This document shows, one piece after another, positions 46,149 through 54,446 of a stretch of 64,000 nucleotides of DNA (position 1 is the first letter of the stretch; each line of letters starts with the position of its first letter). A program made the translations under genes and the position numbers. Below the pieces are notes generated by a model that was given only the letters and a program-made list of their open reading frames with translations, had not been told where the DNA came from and ran no database searches. This stretch comes from Pelomonas sp965229315 (lineage in GTDB: Bacteria; Pseudomonadota; Gammaproteobacteria; Burkholderiales; Burkholderiaceae_C), in contig NZ_CBDDJA010000002.1 of the NCBI RefSeq assembly GCF_965229315.1, positions 1,426,001 to 1,490,000 on the forward strand. The letters are read 5' to 3'.

Positions 46149-46169
46149 TTGATAATCCGGCGCAATCAA
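46149..46169. promoter_or_regulatory. LysR-type operator between aldo/keto reductase and regulator
   Basis: TTGAT-N11-ATCAA is a perfect dyad with the T-N11-A core that LysR-type regulators recognise. It lies 53 bases upstream of the reductase ATG and 25 bases upstream of the regulator ATG, a usual place for both activation and autorepression. Confidence 0.75.
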
Positions 46170-46194
46170 CACGGGTCGTGCGGAATTCAGAACA

Positions 46195-47337
46195 ATGGCG
46201 GATCTCGAAGACTTGGCGGCGTTCGCCGCGGTGGCGCGCGCTGGCGGCTTTCGCGGCGCGGCGCGAGCCACCGGCACCAGCGCGTCACGCCTGAGCGAAG
46301 CACTGCGCCGGCTGGAAACCAAGCTCGGCGTTCGGCTGCTGCACCGCACGACGCGCAACGTCGCACCCACGGATGCCGGCGCGCGGTTGCTGGAGCGGCT
46401 GCAGCCGGCCCTGGCCGAGGTCGAGTTGGCGCTTGACGTGGTCAATGGCTTCCGCGAGCGGCCCGCGGGCCGGCTGCGGCTGAACGTGCCCGTCAGCGCC
46501 GCGCGGCTGGTGCTGCCCCACATCGTGCCGCCATTCCTGGCTGCGTATCCGGACATCTGCCTGGAGGTGACGGCGGAGGAGCGCTTCGTGGACCTGGTCG
46601 CGGAGGGCTACGACGCCGGCATCCGTTACGAAGAGCGGCTGGAGCAGGACATGGTGGCCATTCCCATCGGCCCGCGCCGGCAGCGCTTCGCGACGGCGGC
46701 GTCGCCCGACTACCTCGCGCGCCGGGGCCGCCCCGAGCACCCGCGCGACCTGCTGGGCCATGCCTGCATGCGCGGCCGCTTTGCGAACCGGGCCATCAGC
46801 GCGTGGGAGTTCGAACGTGACGGCGAGACCGTCAAGGTGGAGCCGGGCGGGCCGCTGATCGTGGGCCTGGGCACGGCGACCGACTTGGCCGTGGATGTCG
46901 CGTTGGCGGGTGGCGGCATCGTCTACCTGTTCGAGGACTGGCTGCGCCCCCACCTGGACCGCGGCGAGCTGCTGCCCGTGCTGGAGCCGTGGTGGCCGGG
47001 CTTCTCCGGGCCGTTCCTGTATTACGCGGGCCGGCGCCTGTTGCCGGCGCCGCTGAGGGCCTTCGTCGACTTTGTGCGCCGGTGTCCCGGCACCGGCTAC
47101 GCCGTCCTGATCGGCAGGATGCCTTTCAGCTGGCCATCCGCGGCGCGCGAGATGATCAGCGGGGCGGTGCATCGCGGGTGCGAAGGACAGATGGGTCCGG
47201 CGACGATGTTCGTGGACCGATCCATCGCATGGCCGTACCAGTGGTCGATGCCGGCGCGCAGGGCGCTCCAGTCGCCGCGCGCACAGGCTCGACGCGTCCT
47301 CAATGCAGCGCGGCGATGCGGGTTGACCCTTAAGTGA
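46195..47337 (+). CDS. LysR family transcriptional regulator with an unusual C-terminal extension
   Basis: A 380-residue regulator. The N-terminal winged HTH (about residues 1-60: LAAFAAVARAGGFRGAARATGTSASRLSEALRRLETKLGVRLLHRTTR) and the periplasmic-binding-like effector domain (about 88-296) are complete. The usual LysR end is FVDFVRR near residue 296. The frame then continues for 84 residues with no recognisable homology. A stop in the +1 frame at 47108-47110 would end the protein at normal length if one base were gained or lost. Thus a late frameshift or a lost stop is possible. It probably regulates the divergent reductase gene. Confidence 0.88.
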   Translation: MADLEDLAAFAAVARAGGFRGAARATGTSASRLSEALRRLETKLGVRLLHRTTRNVAPTDAGARLLERLQPALAEVELALDVVNGFRERPAGRLRLNVPVSAARLVLPHIVPPFLAAYPDICLEVTAEERFVDLVAEGYDAGIRYEERLEQDMVAIPIGPRRQRFATAASPDYLARRGRPEHPRDLLGHACMRGRFANRAISAWEFERDGETVKVEPGGPLIVGLGTATDLAVDVALAGGGIVYLFEDWLRPHLDRGELLPVLEPWWPGFSGPFLYYAGRRLLPAPLRAFVDFVRRCPGTGYAVLIGRMPFSWPSAAREMISGAVHRGCEGQMGPATMFVDRSIAWPYQWSMPARRALQSPRAQARRVLNAARRCGLTLK

Positions 47338-47455
47338 TGCCGCGCACCTGCGCTGCGTGGCTTGACCGATGCCGGGGCCGGCCTGTTTCCCGAAACTGCC
47401 CGCACGGTAGCGCCGCCTCTTTCGACGTGCGCGCCGCGAATCGGAGACAAGCCTC

Positions 47456-49519
47456 ATGAATCTGCGCCGCCACCTCGTGTGGGCGGGCGTCGCGATCCTG
47501 GGCGCTGCATCCCTCGCCACCGTGGCCCTGAGCCGCGGCGAGACGATCAGCGCGCTGTGGATCGTCGCCGCCGCCTTGTGCACCTACCTCATCGCCTACC
47601 GCTACTACAGCCTGTTCATCGCCGACCAGGTGCTGGGGCTGGACGCGCGTCGCCAGACGCCCGCGTGGAAGTACAACGACGGCCTCGACTACGTGCCCAC
47701 CAACAAGCACGTGCTGTACGGCCACCACTTCGCGGCCATCGCCGGTGCCGGGCCGCTGGTCGGGCCGGTGCTCGCCGCGCAGATGGGCTACCTGCCCGGT
47801 CTGCTGTGGATCCTGGCCGGCGTGGTCTTTGCCGGCGCGGTGCAGGACTTCATCGTCCTCTTCATCTCCACGCGCCGCGATGGCCGCTCGCTGGGCGACC
47901 TGATCAAGCAGGAGATGGGCACGGTGCCCGGGCTGATCGCGCTGTTCGGCGCGTTCATGATCATGATCATCATCCTGGCGGTGCTGGCGTTGATCGTCGT
48001 CAAGGCGCTGGCGGATTCGCCCTGGGGCACGTTCACCGTGGCCGCCACCATCCCGGTGGCGCTGTTCATGGGCGTGTACCTGCGCTTCATCCGCCCGGGG
48101 CGCATCGGCGAGGTGTCGGTGATCGGCTTCGCGCTGCTGATGGCGGCCATCTTCGGCGGCCAGTGGGTCAGCGAGCATCCCACGCTGTCGCACGCCTTCA
48201 CCTTCACGCCCGTGCAACTGGTCTGGGCGCTGATTGCGTACGGCTTCGTCGCCGCCTGCATCCCGGTGTGGCTGCTGCTGGCGCCGCGCGACTACCTCAG
48301 CACCTTCCTGAAGATCGGCACCATCATCGCGCTGGCCATCGGCATCGTCGTCGTCGCGCCGCCGCTGAAGATGCCGGCGTTGACGCAGTTCGCCGCCGGC
48401 GGTGGCCCGGTGTGGGCGGGCAGCCTGTTCCCCTTCCTGTTCATCACCATCGCCTGCGGCGCGGTGTCGGGCTTCCACGCGTTGATCTCTTCGGGCACCA
48501 GCCCGAAGCTGCTGGAGAACGAGACGCATGCCCGCTACATCGGCTACGGCGGCATGCTGGCCGAGAGCTTCGTCGCGGTGATGGCGCTGGTGGCGGCCTC
48601 GTGCATCGAGCCGGGCGTGTACTTCGCGATGAACAGCCCGGCCGCGGTCGTCGGCAAGGATGCCGCCACGGTCGCGCAGACGCTGTCCACCTGGGGCTTC
48701 GTCGTCACGCCCGAGATGCTGACGCAGGCCGCCAGCGATGTGGGCGAGAAGACCATCCTGGCGCGTGCCGGCGGCGCGCCGACACTGGCCGTGGGCATGG
48801 CCGAGATCCTGCACCAGGTCATCGGCGGCAAGGCCATGATGGCCTTCTGGTACCACTTCGCCATCCTGTTCGAGGCGCTCTTCATCCTGACCGCCGTGGA
48901 CGCCGGCACGCGCGCCGGCCGCTTCATGCTGCAGGACCTGCTGGGCAGCTTCGTGCCGTCGCTCAAGCGCACCGAGAGCTGGGTGGCCAACTTCATCGCC
49001 ACCGGCCTGTGCGTGGCGGCCTGGGGCTACTTCCTGTACCAGGGCGTCGTCGATCCGCTGGGCGGCATCAACACGCTGTGGCCGCTGTTCGGCATCGCCA
49101 ACCAGATGCTGGCTGCCGTCGCGCTGCTGCTGGGCACCGTCGTCATCTTCAAGATGAAGAAGGACCGCTATGCCTGGGTGACCGCGCTGCCGGCGGCCTG
49201 GCTGCTGGCCTGCACGATGACGGCCGGCTGGCTGAAGATCTTCTCGCCCGACCCCAAGCTCGGCTTCCTGGCCCATGCCGACAAGTACGCCGCGGCGATC
49301 GCCGAAGGCAGCGTGCTGGCGCCGGCCAAGTCGCTGGCGGCGATGGAGCGCGTCGTCTTCAACGACCGGCTGGACGCCGCGTTGTGCGCGTTGTTCATGT
49401 TCGTCGTCATCAGCGTGGCGGTCTACAGCGTGAAGGCCATCCTCGCCGCTCGCCGGTCCACCAAGGCCACGGCGCAGGAAACGGCCTTCGTGCCGCTGCC
49501 GGCGGGCCAGCATGCTTGA
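47456..49519 (+). CDS. cstA: CstA/BtsT family carbon-starvation transporter
   Basis: A 687-residue inner-membrane transporter with many hydrophobic segments. Family marks are ALWIVAAALCTYLIAYRYYS, the motif DYVPTNKHVLYGHHFAAIAGAGPLVGPVLAAQMGYLPGLLWI, GAVQDFIVLFISTRRDGRSLGDLI and HALISSGTSPKLLENE. Members import pyruvate (BtsT) or peptides (CstA). The sequence alone cannot separate these, but pyruvate fits the C3/C2 theme of the window. GGAG upstream supports ATG 47456. A YbdD/YjiX partner gene overlaps its end by 8 bases, as is usual for this family. Confidence 0.95.
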   Translation: MNLRRHLVWAGVAILGAASLATVALSRGETISALWIVAAALCTYLIAYRYYSLFIADQVLGLDARRQTPAWKYNDGLDYVPTNKHVLYGHHFAAIAGAGPLVGPVLAAQMGYLPGLLWILAGVVFAGAVQDFIVLFISTRRDGRSLGDLIKQEMGTVPGLIALFGAFMIMIIILAVLALIVVKALADSPWGTFTVAATIPVALFMGVYLRFIRPGRIGEVSVIGFALLMAAIFGGQWVSEHPTLSHAFTFTPVQLVWALIAYGFVAACIPVWLLLAPRDYLSTFLKIGTIIALAIGIVVVAPPLKMPALTQFAAGGGPVWAGSLFPFLFITIACGAVSGFHALISSGTSPKLLENETHARYIGYGGMLAESFVAVMALVAASCIEPGVYFAMNSPAAVVGKDAATVAQTLSTWGFVVTPEMLTQAASDVGEKTILARAGGAPTLAVGMAEILHQVIGGKAMMAFWYHFAILFEALFILTAVDAGTRAGRFMLQDLLGSFVPSLKRTESWVANFIATGLCVAAWGYFLYQGVVDPLGGINTLWPLFGIANQMLAAVALLLGTVVIFKMKKDRYAWVTALPAAWLLACTMTAGWLKIFSPDPKLGFLAHADKYAAAIAEGSVLAPAKSLAAMERVVFNDRLDAALCALFMFVVISVAVYSVKAILAARRSTKATAQETAFVPLPAGQHA

Positions 49520-49712
49520 GCGCGGCGACCTGGCGAAAGCCGGTCGCTACCTCACGCAGGGCCTGCGGCTGATGGTGGGCGTGCCGGACTACGGCAGCTA
49601 CCTGGCCCACCACCAGGCCACGCACCCGGAGCGCGCGGCGATGACCTACGAAGAGTTCTTCAGGGAGCGGCAGGCGGCGCGCTACAGCGCGCGCGTCGGG
49701 AAATGCTGCTGA
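49512..49712 (+). CDS. YbdD/YjiX family small protein, CstA partner
   Basis: A 66-residue protein of the YbdD/YjiX (DUF466) family. Its family core is RYLTQGLRLMVGVPDYGSYLAHHQATHPERAAMTYEEFFRERQAARY, ending in GKCC. These proteins are encoded next to cstA/btsT and appear to be needed for, or accompany, its transport function. The gene overlaps the cstA end by 8 bases, which implies coupled translation. It is cytoplasmic or peripheral, with no membrane segment. Confidence 0.9.
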   Translation: MLERGDLAKAGRYLTQGLRLMVGVPDYGSYLAHHQATHPERAAMTYEEFFRERQAARYSARVGKCC

Positions 49713-49733
49713 TCCAGTGGTAGAACGCCGGCC

Positions 49734-50417
49734 ATGCCGGCTTTCCACGACGATGCCCTCCCTGAAGGCTTCCGCCTGCTGCCGGGCCTGTTGGCGCCGG
49801 AACAGCGGCAGTCACTGATCGCTGAACTCTCGACGCTGCCCCCCGGTGCGGCCGGTCAGCGCGAATTGCTGGATCAGCCGTGGTGCCAGAGGCTGGCGCG
49901 CTGGCTGAAGGGCCTGCCTCAACTGCAGCCCTATCTGCCGCACGATAGCGTGGCCGTGCAGTGCACGCTGTTCGAGAAATCTCCGGACCGCAACTGGCTG
50001 GTCGCGCCGCACCAAGACCTGGCCATTCCGGTGCGTGACCGGGTCGATCACGCCGCGCTGAGCAGCTGGTCCGTCAAGTCGGGCCGGCAGTTCGTGCTGG
50101 CGCCAGCGGAACTGCTTCGTCGCATGCTGGCCTTGCGGCTGCATCTGGACGACGCGACCCAAGCCGATGGCGGGCTGCGCTTCGTGCCTGGCTCGCACCG
50201 TGACGGCGTACTCGACGAAGCCAGCGCGTGGCAATGGCGCGAGCACTTCGGCGACGTGGCGGCGGATGCGCGGGCCGGCGATGCGCTGCTGATGCGCCCG
50301 CTCGTGCTGCACGCGTCATCCAAGGCGACGGCGGCGACGGGTCGCCGTCGAGTGCTGCATGTCCTTTTCGGGCCGAGTGAGTTGCCGTACGGGCTGGGCT
50401 GGCGGTGGAAGTTCTAG
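49734..50417 (+). CDS. phytanoyl-CoA dioxygenase (PhyH) family iron/2-oxoglutarate enzyme
   Basis: A 227-residue non-heme iron enzyme. The iron ligands are visible as His93 and Asp95 in APHQDLAIP and His193 in RPLVLHASSKA. The 2-oxoglutarate-binding Arg is in TGRRRVLHVLFGP. These are the HxD...H...R marks of the cupin-like PhyH family. The substrate is not known; it could be a small metabolite that is hydroxylated. It follows the cstA-ybdD pair by 21 bases. A small membrane protein follows one base after its stop. Confidence 0.8.
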   Translation: MPAFHDDALPEGFRLLPGLLAPEQRQSLIAELSTLPPGAAGQRELLDQPWCQRLARWLKGLPQLQPYLPHDSVAVQCTLFEKSPDRNWLVAPHQDLAIPVRDRVDHAALSSWSVKSGRQFVLAPAELLRRMLALRLHLDDATQADGGLRFVPGSHRDGVLDEASAWQWREHFGDVAADARAGDALLMRPLVLHASSKATAATGRRRVLHVLFGPSELPYGLGWRWKF

Positions 50418-50418
50418 C

Positions 50419-50769
50419 GTGAGGCGCAGCGCTCAATGGCGACCGGAATGCGGCGACGTGGTCGCCGGCCTGGCATGCGTCTGGGTCTTGGCAGGCGCCG
50501 TCTACTTCGGACTCTGGTCCTGCGGCAATCATGCGTGGAAGTCGGACCTTTTCCGCCTCATGGCCTGCGCGCTCACGTTGGCGGCCGTGGCCTGGCCGGG
50601 GCGCCGGCCGAGTACTTTGTCGCGCAGGCTGCTGTTTCCGCTGATTCTTTGGGCGGCGTATGTGCTTCTCGAATCGGCTGTTGCGCCTTTCTATCCAGCC
50701 ATGCCCGTCAGTTGGCAGGACTACGTCGAGACGTTCAGGGCCGTGTTGGGTGCTGGCCCCTGTCGTTGA
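50419..50769 (+). CDS. small three-span membrane protein, unknown
   Basis: A 116-residue hydrophobic protein with three likely membrane segments (CGDVVAGLACVWVLAGAVYFGLW, LFRLMACALTLAAVAWPG and LLFPLILWAAYVLLESAVAPFY). The reading frame is open from 50359 but overlaps the dioxygenase gene. GTG 50419, one base after the TAG stop with GGAAG upstream, is the likeliest start. I recognise no family. It is convergent with the amidase gene. Its codon use is GC3-biased like a real gene but it could still be a chance frame. Confidence 0.5.
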   Translation: MRRSAQWRPECGDVVAGLACVWVLAGAVYFGLWSCGNHAWKSDLFRLMACALTLAAVAWPGRRPSTLSRRLLFPLILWAAYVLLESAVAPFYPAMPVSWQDYVETFRAVLGAGPCR

Positions 50770-50779
50770 CGCCCAAGCT

Positions 50780-52189
50780 TCACAGCGTCGTGCTGCGCTT
50801 TCTCGCCATCGGTGGATTTTTGGCAAAGTACTTCGCGATGCCCGACGCCAGCGCGTCCACCAGCTGGTCCTGGTAGGCCGGGTCGCGCAGCTTGCTCTCT
50901 TCCTCCGGGTTGGAGATGAAGGCGGTCTCGACGAGGATGCTGGGGATGTCCGGTGCCTTCAGCACGGCGAAGCCGGCCTGCTCGACGCGTGGCTTGTGCA
51001 GCTTGCCGACGCGGCCGATCTGCCCCAGCACCTCGCCGCCGAGCCTGAGGCTGTCCTTGATCTGTGCCGTGGTGCTCATGTCCAGCAGCGCGCGCAGCAC
51101 GTGGGCGTCCTTGGTGGCCGCGCCGACGTTGATGCCGCCGACGAGGTCGGCCGCGTTTTCCTTGTCGGCCATCCAGCGCGCGGCGGCGCTGGTGGCGGCG
51201 CCGTCGGACAGCGCGAACACCGAGGCGCCGCGCGCCTGGCGGTTGATGAAGGCGTCGGCGTGGATGGAGACGAACAGGTCGGCCTGCACGCGCCGCGCCT
51301 TGCGCACGCGCTCGTGCAGCGGCACGAAGAAGTCGGCGTCGCGCGTCATCAGCACGCGGATGTTGGCGTTGGCCTGCAGCCGTTCGCGCAGCTTCAGCGC
51401 GACGGCCAGCACGACGTCCTTCTCGCGCAGGCCCGAGGGGCCGACGGCGCCGGGGTCTTCGCCGCCGTGGCCGGGGTCCAGCGCGATGACGATGAGGCTA
51501 TCGACCTTGGGCTCGGGCTTTGGCGCTGGCGGCGGCGCGGGCCTGGGCGCCGCCGCGACGGCCACGGGCGCGGAAGCCGGAGGTGCAGGCGGTGTAGGCG
51601 GTGTAGGCGGTGTAGGCGGGCGTTCGATCTTCTGGATCAGCTCGCCCAGCGCGTCGTTGACGGCACTGGCCGCGGCCTCGGCGTTCTTCGCGGGGGACGG
51701 CGCCGTGGCGGCGGGCGGCTTGTCGCGCTCGTTGACCAGCGCCACCAGCGGGTCGGCCTGGAACTTGGGGTAGAGGTCGAAGACGAGCCGGTGCTTGTAC
51801 GCGGCCACCGGCGCCAGCGTGAAGATCTGCGGTGCCACGGGTTGGCGCAGGTCCAGCACGATGCGCACGACGGTGGGCGTGTTCTGGCCTACGCGCACGC
51901 CGGTGATGTAGGGGTCGTCGGGCTTGACCTTGCCGATCAGCTCGCGCAGGCCCGGGCTCAGCGTCAGCCCGTCGATGTCGATGACCAGGCGGTGCGGCGA
52001 CTCGACGAGGAAATGCTTGGCCGCCAGCGGCTTGTCGGACTCCAGCGTGACGCGCGTGTACTCCTGCGCCGGCCACACGCGCACGGCGACGATGCTGGCC
52101 TCGCCCGCCGACGTGGGCGCGGCCAGCGTGTCGGGGGCCTTCAGCAGCAGCGCGAGCAGGCCCAGCGAGGTGCGGCGCCGCACCGTCAT
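50780..52189 (-). CDS. amiC: N-acetylmuramoyl-L-alanine amidase (AmiC-like)
   Basis: A 469-residue periplasmic enzyme that cleaves the bond between muramic acid and the stem peptide during cell separation. It has a signal peptide and an AMIN domain (about 32-140: VRVWPAQEYTRVTLESDKPLAAKHFLVESPHRLVIDIDG). A Pro/Ala linker (about 165-230) carries TPP repeats, and the Amidase_3 domain has zinc ligands in LDPGHGGEDPGA and SIHADAF and the catalytic Glu in LVETAFISN. The gene overlaps tsaE by ATGA. The linker is encoded by a 9-base tandem repeat. Confidence 0.95.
   Translation of the reverse strand: MTVRRRTSLGLLALLLKAPDTLAAPTSAGEASIVAVRVWPAQEYTRVTLESDKPLAAKHFLVESPHRLVIDIDGLTLSPGLRELIGKVKPDDPYITGVRVGQNTPTVVRIVLDLRQPVAPQIFTLAPVAAYKHRLVFDLYPKFQADPLVALVNERDKPPAATAPSPAKNAEAAASAVNDALGELIQKIERPPTPPTPPTPPAPPASAPVAVAAAPRPAPPPAPKPEPKVDSLIVIALDPGHGGEDPGAVGPSGLREKDVVLAVALKLRERLQANANIRVLMTRDADFFVPLHERVRKARRVQADLFVSIHADAFINRQARGASVFALSDGAATSAAARWMADKENAADLVGGINVGAATKDAHVLRALLDMSTTAQIKDSLRLGGEVLGQIGRVGKLHKPRVEQAGFAVLKAPDIPSILVETAFISNPEEESKLRDPAYQDQLVDALASGIAKYFAKNPPMARKRSTTL
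51582..51617 (-). repeat. 9-base tandem repeat in the amidase linker
   Basis: Four head-to-tail units, three of GGTGTAGGC and one variant GGTGCAGGC, encode the TPP repeats of the amidase linker on the opposite strand. Change of copy number would lengthen or shorten the linker by three residues. Confidence 0.85.
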
Positions 52190-52668
52190 GCCAGCGCCTG
52201 CACGAGCCGGCGGGCGCCGACGGCGCGCACGCGGCGGCGGTCATCGGGCATCAGCTCGATGAAAAGCTGCAGATCGGCCGGCGGCAACTGGCCGGCCGCC
52301 TTCTCGGGCCACTCGCAGAGCTTGAGGCCGGGCGCGGCGAAGACGTCGCGAAAGCCGGCGTCCTCCCACTCGCGCGGGTCGCCGAAGCGATAGAAGTCGA
52401 AGTGGCTGGCCACGCCACCGCCCGAAGCTGCCGGCAGGTCGTAGACCTCCATCACCGCATAGCTCGGGCTCTTGATGCGGCCCTCGACCCCCAGCGCGCG
52501 CAGCAGCAGCCGCACGAAGGTCGTCTTGCCGGCGCCAAGCGGGCCGTGCAGTTCGACGACGGCGTTGGGGGAGGGGAGCAATGCCGCCGCCAGACGTTGG
52601 GCGGTGGCCTGTGCCGAGGACTCATCCGTCCAGAGCAGTTCGGTTTCTAGAATCGCAGCCAAATGCAA
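52186..52668 (-). CDS. tsaE: TsaE, tRNA threonylcarbamoyladenosine biosynthesis ATPase
   Basis: A 160-residue ATPase required with TsaB, TsaC and TsaD for the t6A37 modification of tRNA. The Walker A GPLGAGKTT lies at residues 42-50, then KSPSYAVMEVYDL and HFDFYRFGDPREWEDAGFRD, the typical switch and Walker B region, and LCEWPEKA. The start is TTG 52666-52668, or TTG 52660-52662 two codons later; no ATG is near. The 5' end meets queG head to head, with 6 bases shared for the first TTG. Its stop overlaps the amidase start. Confidence 0.93.
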   Translation of the reverse strand: MHLAAILETELLWTDESSAQATAQRLAAALLPSPNAVVELHGPLGAGKTTFVRLLLRALGVEGRIKSPSYAVMEVYDLPAASGGGVASHFDFYRFGDPREWEDAGFRDVFAAPGLKLCEWPEKAAGQLPPADLQLFIELMPDDRRRVRAVGARRLVQALA

Positions 52669-53811
52669 GAGGTCCCGTTCACTGTCGATGCCGCCCTGCT
52701 GATGAAGCGTTTGCGCGGCTGGGCTCGTGAGCTGGGATTCTCACAGATCGCCGTGGCCGACGTGGACCTGAGCAGCGCCGAGCCGGGACTGCAGGCCTGG
52801 CTGGACGCCGGCCACCACGGCCGCATGCACTACATGGCCGCGCACGGCCTCAAGCGTGCCCGGCCGGCCGAGCTGGTGCCCGGCACGCTGCGCGTCCTCA
52901 CGGCACGCATGGACTACCTGCCGCGTGACACCCAACCCGGCACCGAGCCCGGCTGGCAGGCCGTCGAGTGGGCCGGGCTGGCTCAGCCGTCGCAAGCGCA
53001 GATCTCCCTCTATGCCCGCGGCCGCGACTATCACAAGGTGTTGCGCAACCGTTTGCAAAAACTGGCCGACCGGCTGGCGCAGGAGGTCGGGCCGTTCGGC
53101 CACCGCGTGTTCACCGACTCCGCGCCGGTGCTGGAGGTGGAGCTGGCGGCCCGCTCCGGCCTCGGCTGGCGCGGCAAGCACACGTTGACGCTGAGCCGCG
53201 ACGCGGGGTCGATGTTCTTCCTCGGCGAAATCTTCGTCGACCTCGACCTGCCACTGACCGCGCCCGTCACCGCCCACTGCGGCGAGTGCAGTGCCTGCAT
53301 CGACATCTGCCCCACGGCGGCCATCACGGCACCCTACCGCGTCGATGCGCGCCGCTGCATCTCCTACCTGACCATCGAGCACGACGGCCCCATCCCGCTG
53401 GAATTGCGCCCGGCGCTGGGCAACCGCATCTACGGCTGCGACGACTGCCAGCTCGCCTGCCCGTGGAACAAGTTCGCACAACCGGCGGTGCTGGCGGACT
53501 TCGACGCGCGCCCGGGCATGGCGGGAACGCCGATTGCTGTATTGCTGGCTTGGGACGAGACCGAGTTCCTGCGCCGCACCGAAGGCTCGGCCATCCGCCG
53601 CATCGGCTTCGCGCGCTGGCGGCGCAACCTGGCCGTGGCTGCCGGCAATGCGCTGCGGCTGCGCGACGACGCCGCGCTGCGCGCCGCGCTGCAGCGGGCC
53701 GCGCCGGGTGCCGACGCGTTGGTGGCCGAGCACATCGCCTGGGCCTTGTCCGCGCCGATGCGGCCTGCCGCGTTATCTTCCGAACCGCCTTCCGTTGGAG
53801 CCTTCGAATGA
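52663..53811 (+). CDS. queG: epoxyqueuosine reductase
   Basis: A 382-residue cobalamin-dependent iron-sulfur enzyme that makes queuosine from epoxyqueuosine in tRNA. One cluster is bound by CGECSACIDICP (Cys206, 209, 212, 216) and the other by CDDCQLACPW (Cys259, 262, 266) with ARRCISYL. The cobalamin-side segments GWRGKHTLTLSRDAGS and GHRVFTDSAPVLEVELAARSGLGWRGK are present. ATG 52663 faces the tsaE start, so its promoter must lie inside tsaE. The next gene begins in its stop (ATGA). Confidence 0.95.
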   Translation: MQEVPFTVDAALLMKRLRGWARELGFSQIAVADVDLSSAEPGLQAWLDAGHHGRMHYMAAHGLKRARPAELVPGTLRVLTARMDYLPRDTQPGTEPGWQAVEWAGLAQPSQAQISLYARGRDYHKVLRNRLQKLADRLAQEVGPFGHRVFTDSAPVLEVELAARSGLGWRGKHTLTLSRDAGSMFFLGEIFVDLDLPLTAPVTAHCGECSACIDICPTAAITAPYRVDARRCISYLTIEHDGPIPLELRPALGNRIYGCDDCQLACPWNKFAQPAVLADFDARPGMAGTPIAVLLAWDETEFLRRTEGSAIRRIGFARWRRNLAVAAGNALRLRDDAALRAALQRAAPGADALVAEHIAWALSAPMRPAALSSEPPSVGAFE

Positions 53812-54410
53812 CCTTGTCCCTGAGTCGCCGCGTCGCCGCCCTCGCCCTGGCCGGTGCCGCCTGCCTGCCTGCCCATGCCGTGCGCTATGAAGGCCAGGAG
53901 TTCCCCGACACGCTGCAGCTGGAGGGCGCCACGCTGCAGCTCAACGGCGCCGGCAAGCGGCAGGTGGCCGTGTATCCGCTGTATCTCGCCGCGTTGTACC
54001 TGCCGCAGAAGTCCGCATCGCCCGACGCCATCTATGCCCAGGCTGGGCCGAAGCGGCTGGAACTGCGCATCGTCATCCCGCTCGTGAAGGACGTGTCGAC
54101 GCAGGAGTTTGTCAAGGCCATCGACAAGGGCGTGCAGCGCAACTGCACCGAGGCCGAGAAGGCCGCCTTGGCCGAGCGGGTGCGCCAGTTCAACACCGCC
54201 GTCGGCGATGTCGGCCGCGTGAAGAAGGGCGACCTGCTGCGCATCGACTACCTGCCCGAGCAGGGCGGCACCGTGCTCACCGTCAATGGCAAGACCTGGG
54301 GCAAACCCGTGGAGGGGCAGGACTTCTACACGGCGTTCCTGAAGGTGTTCCTGGGCGACCGCAACAGCGATGCGCGGCTGCGTTCGGGGCTGCTGGGACA
54401 GTCATCCTGA
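53808..54410 (+). CDS. exported chalcone isomerase-like protein
   Basis: A 200-residue protein with a signal peptide (cleavage after AHA near residue 24) and a bacterial chalcone-isomerase-like domain: VRYEGQEFPDTLQLEGATLQLNGAGKRQVAVYPLYLAALYLPQ, then KRLELRIVIPLVKDVSTQEFVKAIDKG and a C-terminal GQDFYTAFLKVFLGD. These bacterial proteins lack plant flavonoid substrates and may bind fatty acids in the periplasm, but no activity is proven. It overlaps queG by 4 bases, so it is cotranscribed, though no functional link is clear. Confidence 0.88.
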   Translation: MTLSLSRRVAALALAGAACLPAHAVRYEGQEFPDTLQLEGATLQLNGAGKRQVAVYPLYLAALYLPQKSASPDAIYAQAGPKRLELRIVIPLVKDVSTQEFVKAIDKGVQRNCTEAEKAALAERVRQFNTAVGDVGRVKKGDLLRIDYLPEQGGTVLTVNGKTWGKPVEGQDFYTAFLKVFLGDRNSDARLRSGLLGQSS

Positions 54411-54446
54411 ACTAGCATCGGCCTCACAACCACGGAGACCGACCCC

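Noticed and set aside
47330..49513. 727-residue Asp/His/Gln-rich frame opposite cstA
   Set aside because: It is the complement of the cstA coding strand and has no start signal or motif. cstA itself is unambiguous.
51582..51617. Short repeat array as a CRISPR
   Set aside because: Units are 9 bases, directly abutting and in frame with a Pro-rich linker; there are no spacers and no cas genes.
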